In this document: one piece after another, positions 29,401-35,459 of the stretch | How the letters are laid out: each line of letters opens with the position of its first letter | Numbering within the stretch: the first letter of the stretch is position 1 | NCBI RefSeq assembly: GCF_905163445.1 | Contig: NC_053199.1 | Span: 10,000,001 to 10,064,000 of the forward strand | Length of the DNA: 64,000 nt | Direction of reading: 5' to 3' | Source of the DNA: Pararge aegeria | Lineage: Eukaryota; Arthropoda; Insecta; Lepidoptera; Nymphalidae | The notes under the pieces: generated by a model | Told to the model about the DNA's origin: nothing | The model's database searches: none | The model's input: the letters and a program-made list of their open reading frames with translations, nothing else | Program-made: the position numbers and the translations under genes

Positions 29401-32400
29401 AACTACTAAATTAACGAGGCAATTGCATCGTATTCATATTGAAACTATCACCCATACCTATACAGTTCGTCCGCTACAACAGTGCGCATGCACCCATAGG
29501 CTTTTGAGACTATAAAAATAAATAAATAGGTACATCATTTCATAATTTGGTACTGCATTTTAACGCCTTTTTACATTAATTACAATAATGTAACAACGAA
29601 AGATCAATATAATAAATATACTATGTAGTATACGTATTAGTCTGAAGCGGTAATAGCCTAAGTGGTAAGGCTTCGGCTTCCATTTCTGGCGGAGCGAGTT
29701 CGATTTCTGGCATGCACCTCTAACTTTTCGTGCCTCTACGGTGAAGGAAAACATCTTGGGGAAACGTGCATGCCCGAGGATTCTCCATAATTTTCTCAAA
29801 GGTGAGTGCAGTCTACCAATCCCCACTAAACCAGCAGAGTGGTGGACTTCGGCCTTTAACCCTTCTCACTCTGAGACGAGACTCGATCGTCATCTGAATT
29901 TTCCGAATTGCAACGCACTAATGTATACGGGTGTACAGTACATGCTTAGTCTTTGAAGTAGCCGACGCGCGCCCCTCCAGCATGAGCTACTGGCAGCTTG
30001 CAAAGCGCCCAAACTATTTGAGCGAACGAACGATACCGAGTAATTATATTAGTCAACATTGAACAGTTCGAATGGCAATAAAACCTAATCAATTTCCAAT
30101 ACCGTTTAATTGGTTTACGGAGTAAAGTTTACAAACGAAGCTATAAAAAGACCGGGCAGGATCGATTTAGGTCCCACATTGCACGTAAAAGCGTTTTGTT
30201 TTTGCTATGCACTACCAATTTCAGTGGTCACAGTAACAAAATCTAAATATTGAAACGTAATAATACACTATCATTATCAACCCATAGCCGGCCCACTCCA
30301 TAGCACGAATCTCCTCTAAATATAAGGAGGATTTTGGGACGTAGCCCACAACGCTGGTCAAGTGTGGACTTCACACACCTTTTAGGGTGTTATGGAGAAC
30401 TCTCAGGCATTTAGGTTCCCTCGCAATGTTTCCCTTTACCAGGCAATCAATTAAATTTTTACAATAATGAATGAATTAATGAATATACTTTTATTGCACA
30501 CCACAAATAGTACATAAAATAAGTATAACATAACAATTAACAACGTGTACAATTTGGCCGCCTTATCGCTTCATAGCGATTTCTACCAGGCAACTAATGG
30601 CAACAATAATAATATTCAATTTAAATTTGGTGAAGGAAAACATCGTGAGGAAACCTGCATACCTGAGAGTTCTCCATAATTTTACAAAGGCGTGTGAAGT
30701 CTACCAATCCGCACTTGGCAAGCGTGGTAGACTAGGGCCTAAAATCCTGCTCTTATGGAGGGGAGACACGAGCCCTGTAATGGGTTAATGAAGATGATGA
30801 TGAATATTCAATTTAATAACACTACTCCACCACCTTCAGTCGTGACCTAAATCCATGACTTTCTTTTCCACGATAGTTGGCCATTTGTTTCTATCGCCAG
30901 CAACTTGGGCAGCATCGTAGATGGTAGTGTCGAGTGGGCAGCGAATCTCGTCAGACCAACGTATCGGACTGCGGCCACGTAATCTTTTACCTTCCACTTT
31001 GCCTGTGACTACAAGTTTCTCAAGATTATCTCCGTCTTTCCTGGCATGTGTCCGAAATACTCTAGAATAGAAGCAGATCGTAGAGAGCCTTGTTTTGATT
31101 TAAATAACACTAAGGGTTCTCAGTGGCGTGCACATCATACATGCACAAAAGCACTGCATTATAAGTAGTGTTGCCCAAATTCAGTCTTTTTCTTGCAGTC
31201 TTGGTCTTGTTCTTGCGTTTTTGCAAGACCAAGACCAAGAACAAGACCGCGTATTTTTAGCAAGACCAAGACCAAGACTGACCGTGCAAGACTTGAGCAA
31301 GAACAAGACATAGCCTGCAAGACTCTTGCGTCTTGCAGCTAGGACTTAGCGCTATTTCACGGAGTAGTTAGGTGTAACAGTTCGGTGTATAGGTAGGTAG
31401 GTACGCTTAGGAATTCTATGAGACGCAAAAAACTATATCAAAGAATATGAAAAACTGGACCTAAGCGCATTACGACTAATACCATAAACATAGCGAATAA
31501 AAAAATATCTATTAAAATCAAACTGAGTGCATGCATAGTTATGTTTTAACCATCGGCACTTTGATAATGCGGCATCAAAGGTTTTGTACTTACTTCTCAA
31601 AGAAATTTGCCGCTTTTCGGAAGTACATGGTTATGATACACGCGCCGGCGGCTTCTTTTGAAATCTAAAACAATCGTTGCCGCCGCGCCGAAATCATAAC
31701 ATTTGACACTATTCATGCAAAATAATTTCGAATTTTAAGAGTACCTACAGGTGTTCCAAAGAATAAATAAGTTTCAGAGTGCTTAGAATGAAAATGAATA
31801 CATTATACTGATCACGCAAGTAGTATTATGATTAGGATAAAATGGTGAGGATAGGTAGTAGATGTCATAATAATTCATTCTAGTAAGTAATTATAATATT
31901 GATTATTATATGGTTTTAAACTAATTACTTAGGTACTATTATTGTACATTTAGTCATTATATTTCTTAAGTTTTTACAAGAAAAAATAGCAAAAAAGTGT
32001 TCGAATATCTCTGAGAGAGATGATGAGAGTAAGTATTTACTAGCTGTGCCCGCGACTTCGTCCACGAGGAATAGTAACTTTGGAGGTATAGTGACGTTCA
32101 GGATTTATTTATTTATTTTAAAACTTCTGTCATCAAACATACAAACGAACTCTTCAGCTTTATAATATTAGTATAGATGCACGCCAAAACATTCACTTAT
32201 ATGTAAAGAATAGTGATTGGCACTAATTCTTTACATATATTTTATTCACGGGTCGCGTCTGTACAAGTAGGTAATATTTAGTAGTAGGTATGTTTATTAA
32301 GAAACAGTTACTTCCATGGAAAACGACATATAGGTCAGTTGATTTTTCGAATTTCTTATCAAATCTTCTTCTTCTTATTAATCTGCTTGATCTTTACTAT

Positions 32401-35400
32401 GGCTATGTTAATTCAAGCTCACAATGTTCCAATTCTAATACGTTTTTCTAAGATTTAAAGTAAACTTTAATAAATAGTAATAGACTAATAGGTAATTGCA
32501 AGACTTGCAAGACTCTTGCTGCAAGACCAAGACCAAGACCAAGACTGGGAGCGCAAGACCAAGACCAAGACCAAGACCAGGTGTATTGGCGCAAGACCAA
32601 GACCAAGACTGGCTAAGTCTCGTCTTGTTCTTGCATTTGGGCAACACTAATTATAAGAGGAGGATTTTTTCCATTTTATGCAATTTTCCTGCTGTATGTA
32701 TACCCCGGTAAGAAACCCAGTGCACGCCACTGAGGGTTCTGTAATCAGCAATCCCTTAAAGTAGGTATCGTCAAGTCCATATTTCCGTTCGCCTGTCTGT
32801 CCGTCCTAAAAATCTGTTATTTGACGTGGTTAGGTACCTACCTACATACATTACTCTAGCAGACAAAGTACGTACCATCCAAAATCATCATCGAAACTAT
32901 TGTAATGCAAAACCTCTATTAAATGTTACTTTTCATACATAGATAGCGTCTAGTCGCTATAAACAGACAGAATTGACGTTTTAAATATTTGTTTTATATA
33001 ATGCCTATTTCATACTTAATTAACATTTTTTGTATTATAACTATAATCTAGCTTTATTATTGTTTATGACCTATCCAGCCCACGCCCTCAAATGTAGAGC
33101 GCGGAATATCGATCAAACAACTTAGTATCACTCTCGCATACCTATATTTCAAAATATTTATCAGATAAACGAGAGCCGATCGCCGTCCACTAATCTCACA
33201 AATATTGCCCTTTATAGCTTTATCAAAACATAGCTAATCTATGCACTTATACGTAAAATAACAAAAGCAACTTTAAAATTCACTTGTAAAAGTCGGGTGG
33301 GCGGACAAAATTTTCGAAACTTGAAGTTCTTATTTATGTTCTTCCTTTATCATTTTCCTTTGAATTATTTAGTAGTAACAGGAATACTTTACTTTCGCGT
33401 TTATAATCTATAGCGTAGTTAATAAAATAATTTCAAAAAAATTGATTATGCAACAGCTTTCTTTTCCTGAGCTACGTACGATAGACGTACATATTGTGAG
33501 CTTAGTAATGAGTCAAATATTTAGTTCCTCCCCGCTGATGAACTGAATAGCCAAAGAGGATTCAAACAGTCCTTTTGCACAGCTATGCTTAACGAAAGAT
33601 ATAAATTAGCTTAGCTTCGCTCCGCTTGAAGCAATGAAAAAGCATTGAAGTCGTGTAACGAAAATATTACCTTTTTAATTAAGCTAAGGACTGCCAATAT
33701 TTACAGTAAATGTGGTGGTCGTGTTATGAGTGCGTTAAGCTATGAAAAATAGAGAACATTTATTGTCAACGATACCATCGATCGACATAGGTACCCCCAG
33801 GATCTCTCGGATGTCTGACAAAGCCGATTTGTTAACGACAAAAAATTAAGAATGGTTGTCCATAAATCCATATAGTTTTCTTTACTCTTGGATTTTTCGA
33901 ATTCTATATTTTCATCAAGTCACGAAATACGAATAAATACAAAAGAAAATTTAGCTCAACGGAAAATGTTAGAACGCTTATACGTAACACTCTCTGTGGC
34001 TCAAAGCTGCTCTTTTAAACTAAATATATCTTGGTATACCATTACTGCAAAGTGCAAAGTGCCAATTTGCCACATCTAAAAGCTAAAAGGCAAAGAAGAA
34101 AAGCCCATTTTTTAAAGAATTTCCGCGTTTATTTTTATTATTATCGCCATATAGCAAATATAAGTTCTTATCTTAAACAACGGTTAATTTTTCGCCGACC
34201 CAAACCCACCCACCAAGGCTGATTTTAATATGGAAGTGCGTTAAGAATAAAAATTCTCTATACAACGTGTAACAGAATTACGAAATAATATTGAGGGATG
34301 CATAAGTTAAGAACATTTTCAAATTTCATTTTCAATATTATTTTCCAGTTTACTTATGATAACTATATAGAAGATAAAAGACCAACACGCGCATAGTACC
34401 TACGCCACGCGACGCGTATCTAATACAGTGACAGGAGTCACTCGATTTTAATTTTGTATGTGATGTTAGGGCTGTATCTGATTTCTTTCATTAAAAACTT
34501 TGGCAGTGGTTTACTCAAATTCTATTAGGTTTTCGGTTTCACAAATACGTCTCAGACAGTACATAATGTACCTCTAAAGCCTGAGAAGTATTATTTCGGT
34601 TTTCATTTACACGTTGTATATCGCTCATACAGTCTACAGAGCCAAAAAATATTATTTAAATAAGATCATAATTTGAATGCACAAAGGAACGTAGGCGGAC
34701 CTAGAAGCGAGATGCTATTGATTACCTGTCCTTAAAGCCATTAAAATATGAGTGGATACCGTAACGGTCCAAGTGAAATTTAAGTGGGTAGTTCCTATTT
34801 TAATTTTAGGTCAAAATGAGACGTTTTTTATTTTTATTTATTAATAATTAAATCTATCTCAAGTTATGTCTCGTATATATAACAAAAAAAAACCTTGTAA
34901 ATATAATATCTCAAGAATAAACACATTTAAACAAACTAAGATTTATCAAACTGAAATCAAATAGAAACAATGGAACAATATATAAAAATTTGAATTCCGA
35001 TTTCATGACGACGACGCTGAAAGATAGCTTGGAACATGCAACTATTTATTAATAACTGGCATAAATAATAGAAAACATTATTTTATCCAATCTCATTTTG
35101 ATCCGTTATAAGAACTACCCAAAAATTTAGAAAACATGCAAATAACCGTTTTCATTGAAGATTAAGATAGCGTTTGCGAAGAAACTATGTCGCATTTAGC
35201 ACTACTCCATTAGAACACTTACCGCCCTATCAATTCCTTAAATTCTGGTAGGTATATTTGTTTATGGGTTTTTCCATATTTAATTACACATTAATACTTA
35301 CGAATTTATTTTTCTCTTTCTGTTTTAGTTCGGCCTCTTTTTTTGCCTGCTGTATGAGCTCGTCTACGAATTCGGTTGCCTGCCGGAGCTTCTCCGGGTC

Positions 35401-35457
35401 ACTCCGGAACTCCGCTATCCTTTCATTCAGGGCGGTAGTATCTGACTCGTCTCTCAT
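8363..35457 (-). CDS. Unrecognised 103-aa protein, three exons including a 22-nt microexon
   Basis: I do not recognise this protein. Coding exons on the minus strand are 35457-35302 (52 codons), 23443-23422 (22 nt) and 8496-8363 (134 nt, ending in TAA). All four splice borders are canonical. Exon 1 ends in phase 0, the microexon carries phase 1 into the last exon, and the sum is 104 codons. An in-frame TGA lies eight codons upstream of the ATG, which fixes the start. The N-terminal 52 residues begin MRDESDTTALNERIAEF and are highly charged and probably helical, with a Lys/Glu-rich end. The C-terminal 44 residues are basic (NLKRRFGRARGF), then hydrophobic with two cysteines (IRMFDALCNC), then Ala-rich, ending NNPFAKR. 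There is no signal peptide and no clear membrane span. The introns are about 11.9 and 14.9 kb and full of transposons. Further or alternative exons could exist that I did not see. Confidence 0.72.
8622..8885 (+). repeat. SINE family C copy
   Basis: Ordered blocks: TTTCTCTGGTCTGGTCTAGG, CTAGTTACCACCCTACCG, GATTTAGTGTTCCGGT, TTAGCCCGCTACCATCGTAG, ACTGCATCATTACC, GATTGCAGTCAAGGGCT. The same order is seen at 37975, 42190 and elsewhere. This is a familiar lepidopteran dispersed repeat. Confidence 0.7.
8982..9080 (+). repeat. SINE family A, 3' part
   Basis: Contains CTACGGCCTAAAAACTTCTC, TTCTGAGAGGA and GGTAATGGGTTGATCAT, the tail half of the family whose full copies end in an ATG microsatellite. 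Confidence 0.6.
9085..9640 (+). pseudogene. RTE-like LINE, broken C-terminal part of ORF
   Basis: Reads TWTVRARERQRIDAFEMWCW and onward through RRMLRIPWTAKRTNVS. A frameshift near 9380 follows, and the reading continues in another frame as FGHNTRRGNESIEK, VEGKRPRCRSPTRWSDQL and DRTRWREILYDKIT to a stop after DHDPQS at 9623. This is the familiar region after the reverse transcriptase of endonuclease-RT elements common in moths and butterflies. It is an inactive fragment. Confidence 0.8.
9855..10054 (+). repeat. SINE family A copy, internally deleted
   Basis: A tRNA-like head (GGTTCGAATCC-type B box: GAGTTCGAATCCCAGCACGC) runs through GCGTTTTTAAGCAATT to GGGAGGAAACCCGTGCCCTG and a GATGAT microsatellite end. 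Confidence 0.75.
10120..10330 (-). mobile_element. CR1-like LINE 3' end fragment
   Basis: On the minus strand this matches the 3' end of the LINE at 51935-55825: CTTGCCGGTTTCTTCGCGGT, AGAATCTG, AAAAGTGCTTAT and GAAATAAATGAATT, in the same order. It is a 5'-truncated relative. Confidence 0.7.
10331..12265. other. Intronic, nothing firmly recognised
   Basis: Lies inside the 14.9-kb intron of the small-protein gene. No exon or clear repeat identified. Confidence 0.4.
12268..12516 (-). repeat. SINE family B copy (tRNA-headed)
   Basis: Minus-strand head with GGGTTCGATTCCCAC and CCGATTGGCGCAGT, then CACTGAAAAACATTCATG seen in plus form, and the end AGCGTAGCCTGTGTTA with TAAATAAATA. Same order as 15207, 16962, 22919 and 59672. 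Confidence 0.8.
12650..12965 (-). pseudogene. RTE-like LINE 3' fragment
   Basis: The minus strand contains diverged KLKWQTVGQIALRTDG and NGDPTPVMG, matching the usual ...KLKWQWAGHIARR... and ...GDPTR... region of RTE-like ORFs. Frameshifted. Confidence 0.65.
13470..13965 (+). pseudogene. RTE-like LINE 3' end, interrupted by a hAT MITE
   Basis: Blocks GTAATGGGCTGGGCACATTG and CCGATGGACGTTGGG are followed after the insertion by GATCCCAAGGTGCTGGAAT, GCGTTGGTAGACCCTG and TATATCCATTGGTTGACGTG, with an ATG microsatellite tail. This is the standard 3' end of RTE-like elements here. Confidence 0.75.
13626..13780. mobile_element. hAT-type MITE, 155 bp, perfect 8-bp TSD
   Basis: Begins CATTGGCGTGCA and ends TGTACATGCCACTG. 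It is flanked by ACGTTGGG at 13618-13625 and 13781-13788. The interior matches the copies at 20124 and 31121 (ACTTCATACATRCA, AAAAGCACTGCCT). Confidence 0.88.
14595..14710 (-). mobile_element. Retroelement 3'-end family G
   Basis: The minus strand reads GAAATCGCTATGAAGCGATA and on to TTGTACACCACA-like sequence, ending in AAAAGTATATTCATTCATTC. The same unit occurs at 30465-30590 (minus), 26800-26885 (plus) and 61010-61140 (plus). Confidence 0.6.
15207..15470 (+). repeat. SINE family B copy between two long direct repeats
   Basis: tRNA-like head with GACGCAGTGGGCAGCG and GTGGGTTCGATTCCCAC, then CATGAATGTTTTTCAGTGTC and GGCGATGTTTGTATTGTCG. It is flanked by an imperfect direct repeat of about 57 bp (see findings). 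Confidence 0.82.
15700..15815 (+). repeat. Dispersed repeat family E
   Basis: GACAGACCAAGCAGATGGTC, CACCTGACGGTAAGTGG and GGCAGGGCATGCAAG. A diverged second copy is at 28735-28890. Confidence 0.5.
16085..16345 (-). repeat. SINE family C fragment split by another insertion
   Basis: TTGACTGCAATGTCA on the left and GATGCAGTCTAAGATGGTAG on the right belong to one minus-strand family C copy. The poly(A)-tailed element at 16133-16301 sits between them. Confidence 0.6.
16133..16301 (-). mobile_element. Short poly(A) retroelement with a C/G homopolymer
   Basis: On the minus strand it runs from AATATCGTCGTGTTTTAGGC through a G run (C run at about 16207-16231) and GCGCTGCGGGTGTCCATGAG to a poly(A) tail (T run near 16132-16144). 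A short AATGTCA lies at both sides (near 16122-16128 and 16295-16301). Confidence 0.6.
16346..16490 (-). repeat. SINE family A copy
   Basis: CATCATCATC tail, AACCCATTACCGACCCACTAC, CTCAGAATGAGAAGGGTTTA and GTGGACTTGACACGCC: the family in reverse. Confidence 0.65.
16796..17275. mobile_element. hAT-type foldback MITE carrying a nested SINE
   Basis: Ends CAGTGGCGTGCA and TATGCACACCACTG. The flanking 8 bp are TCTCTCAG and CCTCTCAG (7 of 8 match). Its arms are inverted copies (AGAGGGTATGCACAGGGTA and TACCCTGTGCATACCCTCT). A SINE family B copy (16962-17229) lies inside the right half. The element itself sits in a minus-strand family A SINE. Confidence 0.82.
16962..17229 (-). repeat. SINE family B copy nested in the MITE
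   Basis: Head GTGGGTTCGATTCCCAC and GCGCAGTGGGCAGCG on the minus strand, tail TAAATAAATAAATA. It is among the best-preserved copies in the window. Confidence 0.85.
17276..17405 (-). repeat. SINE family A head (minus)
   Basis: TCAGGCATACAGGTTTCCTC, ACGATGTTTTCCTTCAC, and a degraded tRNA-like head ending CCCACTAGGCTATTACCGC. Confidence 0.7.
17619..17769. mobile_element. hAT-type foldback MITE, 151 bp, perfect 8-bp TSD
   Basis: TIRs CAGTGGCGTGCA and TGCACGCCACTG are intact. TCATTTAC flanks it at 17611-17618 and 17770-17777. The whole element folds back on itself (CAGTACGAG ... CTGGAGATTTTCTTC arms). It is the cleanest copy of the family at 16796 and 36366. Confidence 0.92.
17900..19055. other. 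Intronic, nothing recognised
   Basis: AT-rich, with a GC-richer spot at 18730-18770. No splice-flanked open stretch seen. Confidence 0.35.
19060..19206 (+). mobile_element. LINE 3' end with GATTT tandem tail
   Basis: CAATGTTTTATGCAAATAAA is followed by four GATTT-type units, a typical non-poly(A) LINE 3' end. Confidence 0.55.
19207..20110. other. Intronic, nothing recognised
   Basis: AT-rich; no exon or named repeat. Confidence 0.35.
20124..20286. mobile_element. hAT-type MITE, 163 bp, perfect 8-bp TSD, short right end
   Basis: Starts CAGCGGCGTGCACTTCATAC and ends GTTAAGAAACCCAGTG. CAGAGATG flanks it at 20116-20123 and 20287-20294. Its right end stops 10 bp earlier than in the 31121-32732 copy. 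It contains a TA microsatellite. Confidence 0.85.
20295..21290. other. Intronic, nothing recognised
   Basis: No exon or clear repeat could be supported. Confidence 0.35.
21295..21610 (-). pseudogene. RTE-like LINE 3' fragment
   Basis: Plus-strand text contains GCTGGACATA, ACCCCAACTGCCATCGATC, TTTTTCTACGGATCTCC and GATCACGTAGAGATACTCCG, the reverse of the RTE-like C-terminal region. A 16-bp TATAAGGATATATAGA insert interrupts it. Confidence 0.65.
21958..22055 (-). repeat. SINE family B fragment
   Basis: CATGTTCATCACACAAACAT and CCAGTTGTGAGAATTGAACC, then GCCCCGGCCGTCAAATTT: the head of family B in reverse. Confidence 0.65.
22305..22400 (-). repeat. SINE family C fragment
   Basis: CTGATGGTAGGCGATGATGC and AGCCTAAAGTGG match the family C 3' part in reverse, diverged. 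Confidence 0.45.
22445..22805 (-). pseudogene. LINE reverse transcriptase C-terminal fragment (Jockey/CR1-like)
   Basis: The minus strand reads RTRTERFASSFLIRTARK. After a frameshift it continues LNALPATIFP. This matches the common RT C-terminal ...ERFASSFLVRTAKLWNSLP... ending. Upstream (plus 22610-22800) is the reverse of the preceding coding part, with several breaks. Confidence 0.65.
22919..23140 (+). repeat. SINE family B copy
   Basis: GATTGGCGCAGCGGGCCGAG, GTTTCGATTCTCAC and GGCGATGTTTGTATTGTC, in family order. Confidence 0.75.
23175..23262 (+). repeat. SINE tail related to family A
   Basis: GTGGGCAGCGTGGTGGGTC, GAGGCCTGTGCCCAACAG and GGTCGGTAATGCGCTGATGA. Related in layout to the family A tail but clearly divergent. 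Confidence 0.45.
23422..23443 (-). CDS. Microexon (22 nt) of the small-protein gene
   Basis: A pyrimidine-rich tract ending TTGTTTCAG precedes the exon, and GTAAGTAC follows it on the minus strand. Read in phase 0 it gives E-S-Q-D-S-G-T plus the first base of a Gly codon. The next exon completes that codon as GGT. The match of phase at both sides is the main support. Confidence 0.7.
24055..24298 (+). mobile_element. Long-TIR MITE family D, partial copy
   Basis: AAAAGACCGGCACACGCATAG and onward to GCACCTCTACAGCCTGTGAA, ending GTTTTCATTTACAAG. The order matches 34259-34621; the left end is missing. Confidence 0.6.
24355..24500 (+). repeat. Direct repeat pair F, first copy
   Basis: TATAAATAGAAAA, CCCACTGAATAGTGGTTTGG, TACAGCTTGTCAATGGGATT, and ATCTATTGGCTTAAATA. 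The second copy is 26230-26375, same strand. Confidence 0.55.
24890..25190 (+). other. GC-rich patch, then a Helitron-like 3' end
   Basis: 24920-25130 is GC-rich but has stops in the frames I tried and no splice support. It is followed by GGACGAAGTCGCGGAAAGCTA near 25168-25188, which resembles a Helitron 3' end. Confidence 0.4.
25200..25915. other. Intronic, nothing recognised
   Basis: AT-rich, with no supportable feature. Confidence 0.35.
25920..26102 (+). mobile_element. Helitron-like element
   Basis: TTAATAATATTATAAATGCG start-like block, GTGTTTGTTTGTTTGTTA, and a 3' GCGGACGAAGACAGCAATAGC block like the CTAG-ending Helitrons here. The exact tips are degraded. Confidence 0.5.
26230..26375 (+). 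repeat. Direct repeat pair F, second copy
   Basis: TATAAATAGAAAA, GCCCACTGAATAGAGGTTTG, TACAGCTTGTCAGCGAGATT and TCGTTCTATCGGCC align with 24355-24500. Confidence 0.55.
26400..26560 (+). repeat. tRNA-headed SINE, 5' part
   Basis: B-box-like GGCGTTCGATTCCCAGC, followed by family C-like TTTCTCTAACCTGCC and GGCTAGTTAGTACCACTCTA. Confidence 0.55.
26800..26885 (+). mobile_element. Retroelement 3'-end family G
   Basis: GTTGCCTGGCAGAGATCGCT, ATTAAGCGATATGGC. Compare 61010-61140. Confidence 0.5.
26985..27197 (-). mobile_element. Helitron-like fragment
   Basis: CCCGGGATAAAAAGCAGCCT, GGTTCAGTACGTTTTGCGTG and AGAATATTAGTAGGATGG follow the order of a minus-strand Helitron. 61477-61675 is a relative. 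Confidence 0.5.
27565..27927 (-). mobile_element. Helitron, non-autonomous, 363 bp
   Basis: On the minus strand it starts TCTATATATATAAAAGAG and ends ...CTAG followed by T. The 3' end holds a GC-rich AAGCGGGCTGGGTACACTAG. It is a close relative of 46707-47059 in inverse orientation; both carry GGTCCAGCCGTTTCGG-type and GTTGGGTGTACATGGGTGTA blocks. Confidence 0.85.
27928..28382 (-). mobile_element. Helitron, non-autonomous, abutting the previous one
   Basis: Minus strand from TCTATCCCTACTAATATTAT to CGAAGTCACGGGCAACAGCTAG-like end; the plus form starts CTAGCTGTTGCCCGTGAC. Its CTAG end touches the TC start of the neighbour with no base between. Confidence 0.75.
28735..28890 (+). repeat. Dispersed repeat family E, diverged
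   Basis: TGATAGACTAAGCAGACTTT, CCACCTGAAAGTAAG and AAGGGCATACCTACAAGG align with 15700-15815. Confidence 0.45.
28895..29275 (-). pseudogene. RTE-like LINE 3' end
   Basis: Plus text GTCCACTGCTGGACATAGGT, CCAGCGGCTACCTGCGACG, GTCGTCCGCCCACCTAGTCG, GCCATTCCAGCACCTTGGG, CTTCGCGACTCGATGAGC and CACGTAGAGATACTCCGAGC is the full reverse of the RTE-like C-terminal coding region. Several frameshifts. Confidence 0.8.
29646..29895 (+). repeat. SINE family A copy, nearly full length
   Basis: tRNA-like head GCGGTAATAGCCTAAGTGGT and GCGAGTTCGATTTC, then GGTGAAGGAAAACATCTTGG, GATTCTCCATAATTTTCTC, GTCTACCAATCCCCAC and CCCTTCTCACTCTGAGACG. Confidence 0.78.
30271..30455 (-). repeat. SINE family A copy
   Basis: TATCAACCCATAGCCGGCCC, CAAGTGTGGACTTCACACAC and TATGGAGAACTCTCAGGCAT in reverse order. 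Confidence 0.7.
30465..30590 (-). mobile_element. Retroelement 3'-end family G
   Basis: ATGAATATACTTTTATTGCA, CGTGTACAATTTGGCCGCC and TATCGCTTCATAGCGATTTC; the best copy on the minus strand. Confidence 0.6.
30629..30803 (+). repeat. SINE family A, 3' two thirds
   Basis: GGTGAAGGAAAACATCGTGA, CTGAGAGTTCTCCATAATTT, GTGTGAAGTCTACCAATCCG and a GATGATGATGA tail. Confidence 0.75.
30835..31075 (-). pseudogene. RTE-like LINE ORF C-terminus
   Basis: The minus strand reads DNLEKLVVTGKVEGKRLRG, RSPIRWSDEIRCPLDTTIYD, AAQVAGDRNKWPTIVEKKV and reaches a stop after MDLGHD. It is the same protein region as the fragment at 9085-9640, with this short stretch still open. Confidence 0.75.
31166..32649. mobile_element. 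Non-autonomous hAT-like element, 1484 bp, nested
   Basis: TIRs TAGTGTTGCCCAAA and TTTGGGCAACACTA. The 8-bp TSD is ATTATAAG at 31158-31165 and 32650-32657, which fits the hAT pattern nTnnnnAn. Both ends carry long subterminal arrays of CAAGAC/GTCTTG hexamers. No transposase frame is present. A Helitron lies inside. Confidence 0.9.
32040..32177 (-). mobile_element. Short Helitron inside the nested hAT element
   Basis: Plus form starts CTAGCTGTGCCCGCGACTTC and ends ATAATATTAGTATAGA, which is the reverse of TC...CTAG. Confidence 0.75.
32750..34255. other. Intronic, nothing recognised
   Basis: AT-rich sequence between transposons. Short open frames here lack splice support or family features. 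Confidence 0.35.
34259..34621 (+). mobile_element. Long-TIR MITE family D, near-complete copy
   Basis: Left TATACAACGTGTAACAGAAT and right CATTTACACGTTGTATA form inverted ends. The inside has CGCGCATAGTACCTACGCC, GACAGGAGTCACTCG, GGCAGTGGTTTACTC and GTACCTCTAAAGCCTGAGAA. Confidence 0.7.
34625..35250. other. Intronic, nothing recognised
   Basis: AT-rich; no feature supported. Confidence 0.35.
35302..35457 (-). CDS. Exon 1 of the small-protein gene
   Basis: The ATG at 35457-35455 opens 52 codons that end TTC directly before a GTAAGT donor (35301 downward). The exon is CpG- and GC-richer than its surroundings, as expected for coding sequence. It encodes an acidic and then Lys/Glu-rich helix-like segment (EKLRQATEFVDELIQQ in the middle). 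The opposite strand is also open here, but that frame has no splice context and is taken as a shadow. Confidence 0.78.
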
Positions 35458-35459
35458 TC

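Larger units (their letters stand above)
31121..32732. mobile_element. hAT-type MITE with perfect 8-bp TSD, split by another hAT
   Basis: Starts CAGTGGCGTGCACATCATAC and ends AAACCCAGTGCACGCCACTG. AGGGTTCT lies at 31113-31120 and 32733-32740. Without the insertion at 31166-32649 it would be about 120 bp, like its relatives. Confidence 0.92.

Noticed and set aside
31128..32711. Proteins rich in KTKTKT / VLVLVL at the hAT ends
   Set aside because: They are translations of the CAAGAC hexamer arrays.
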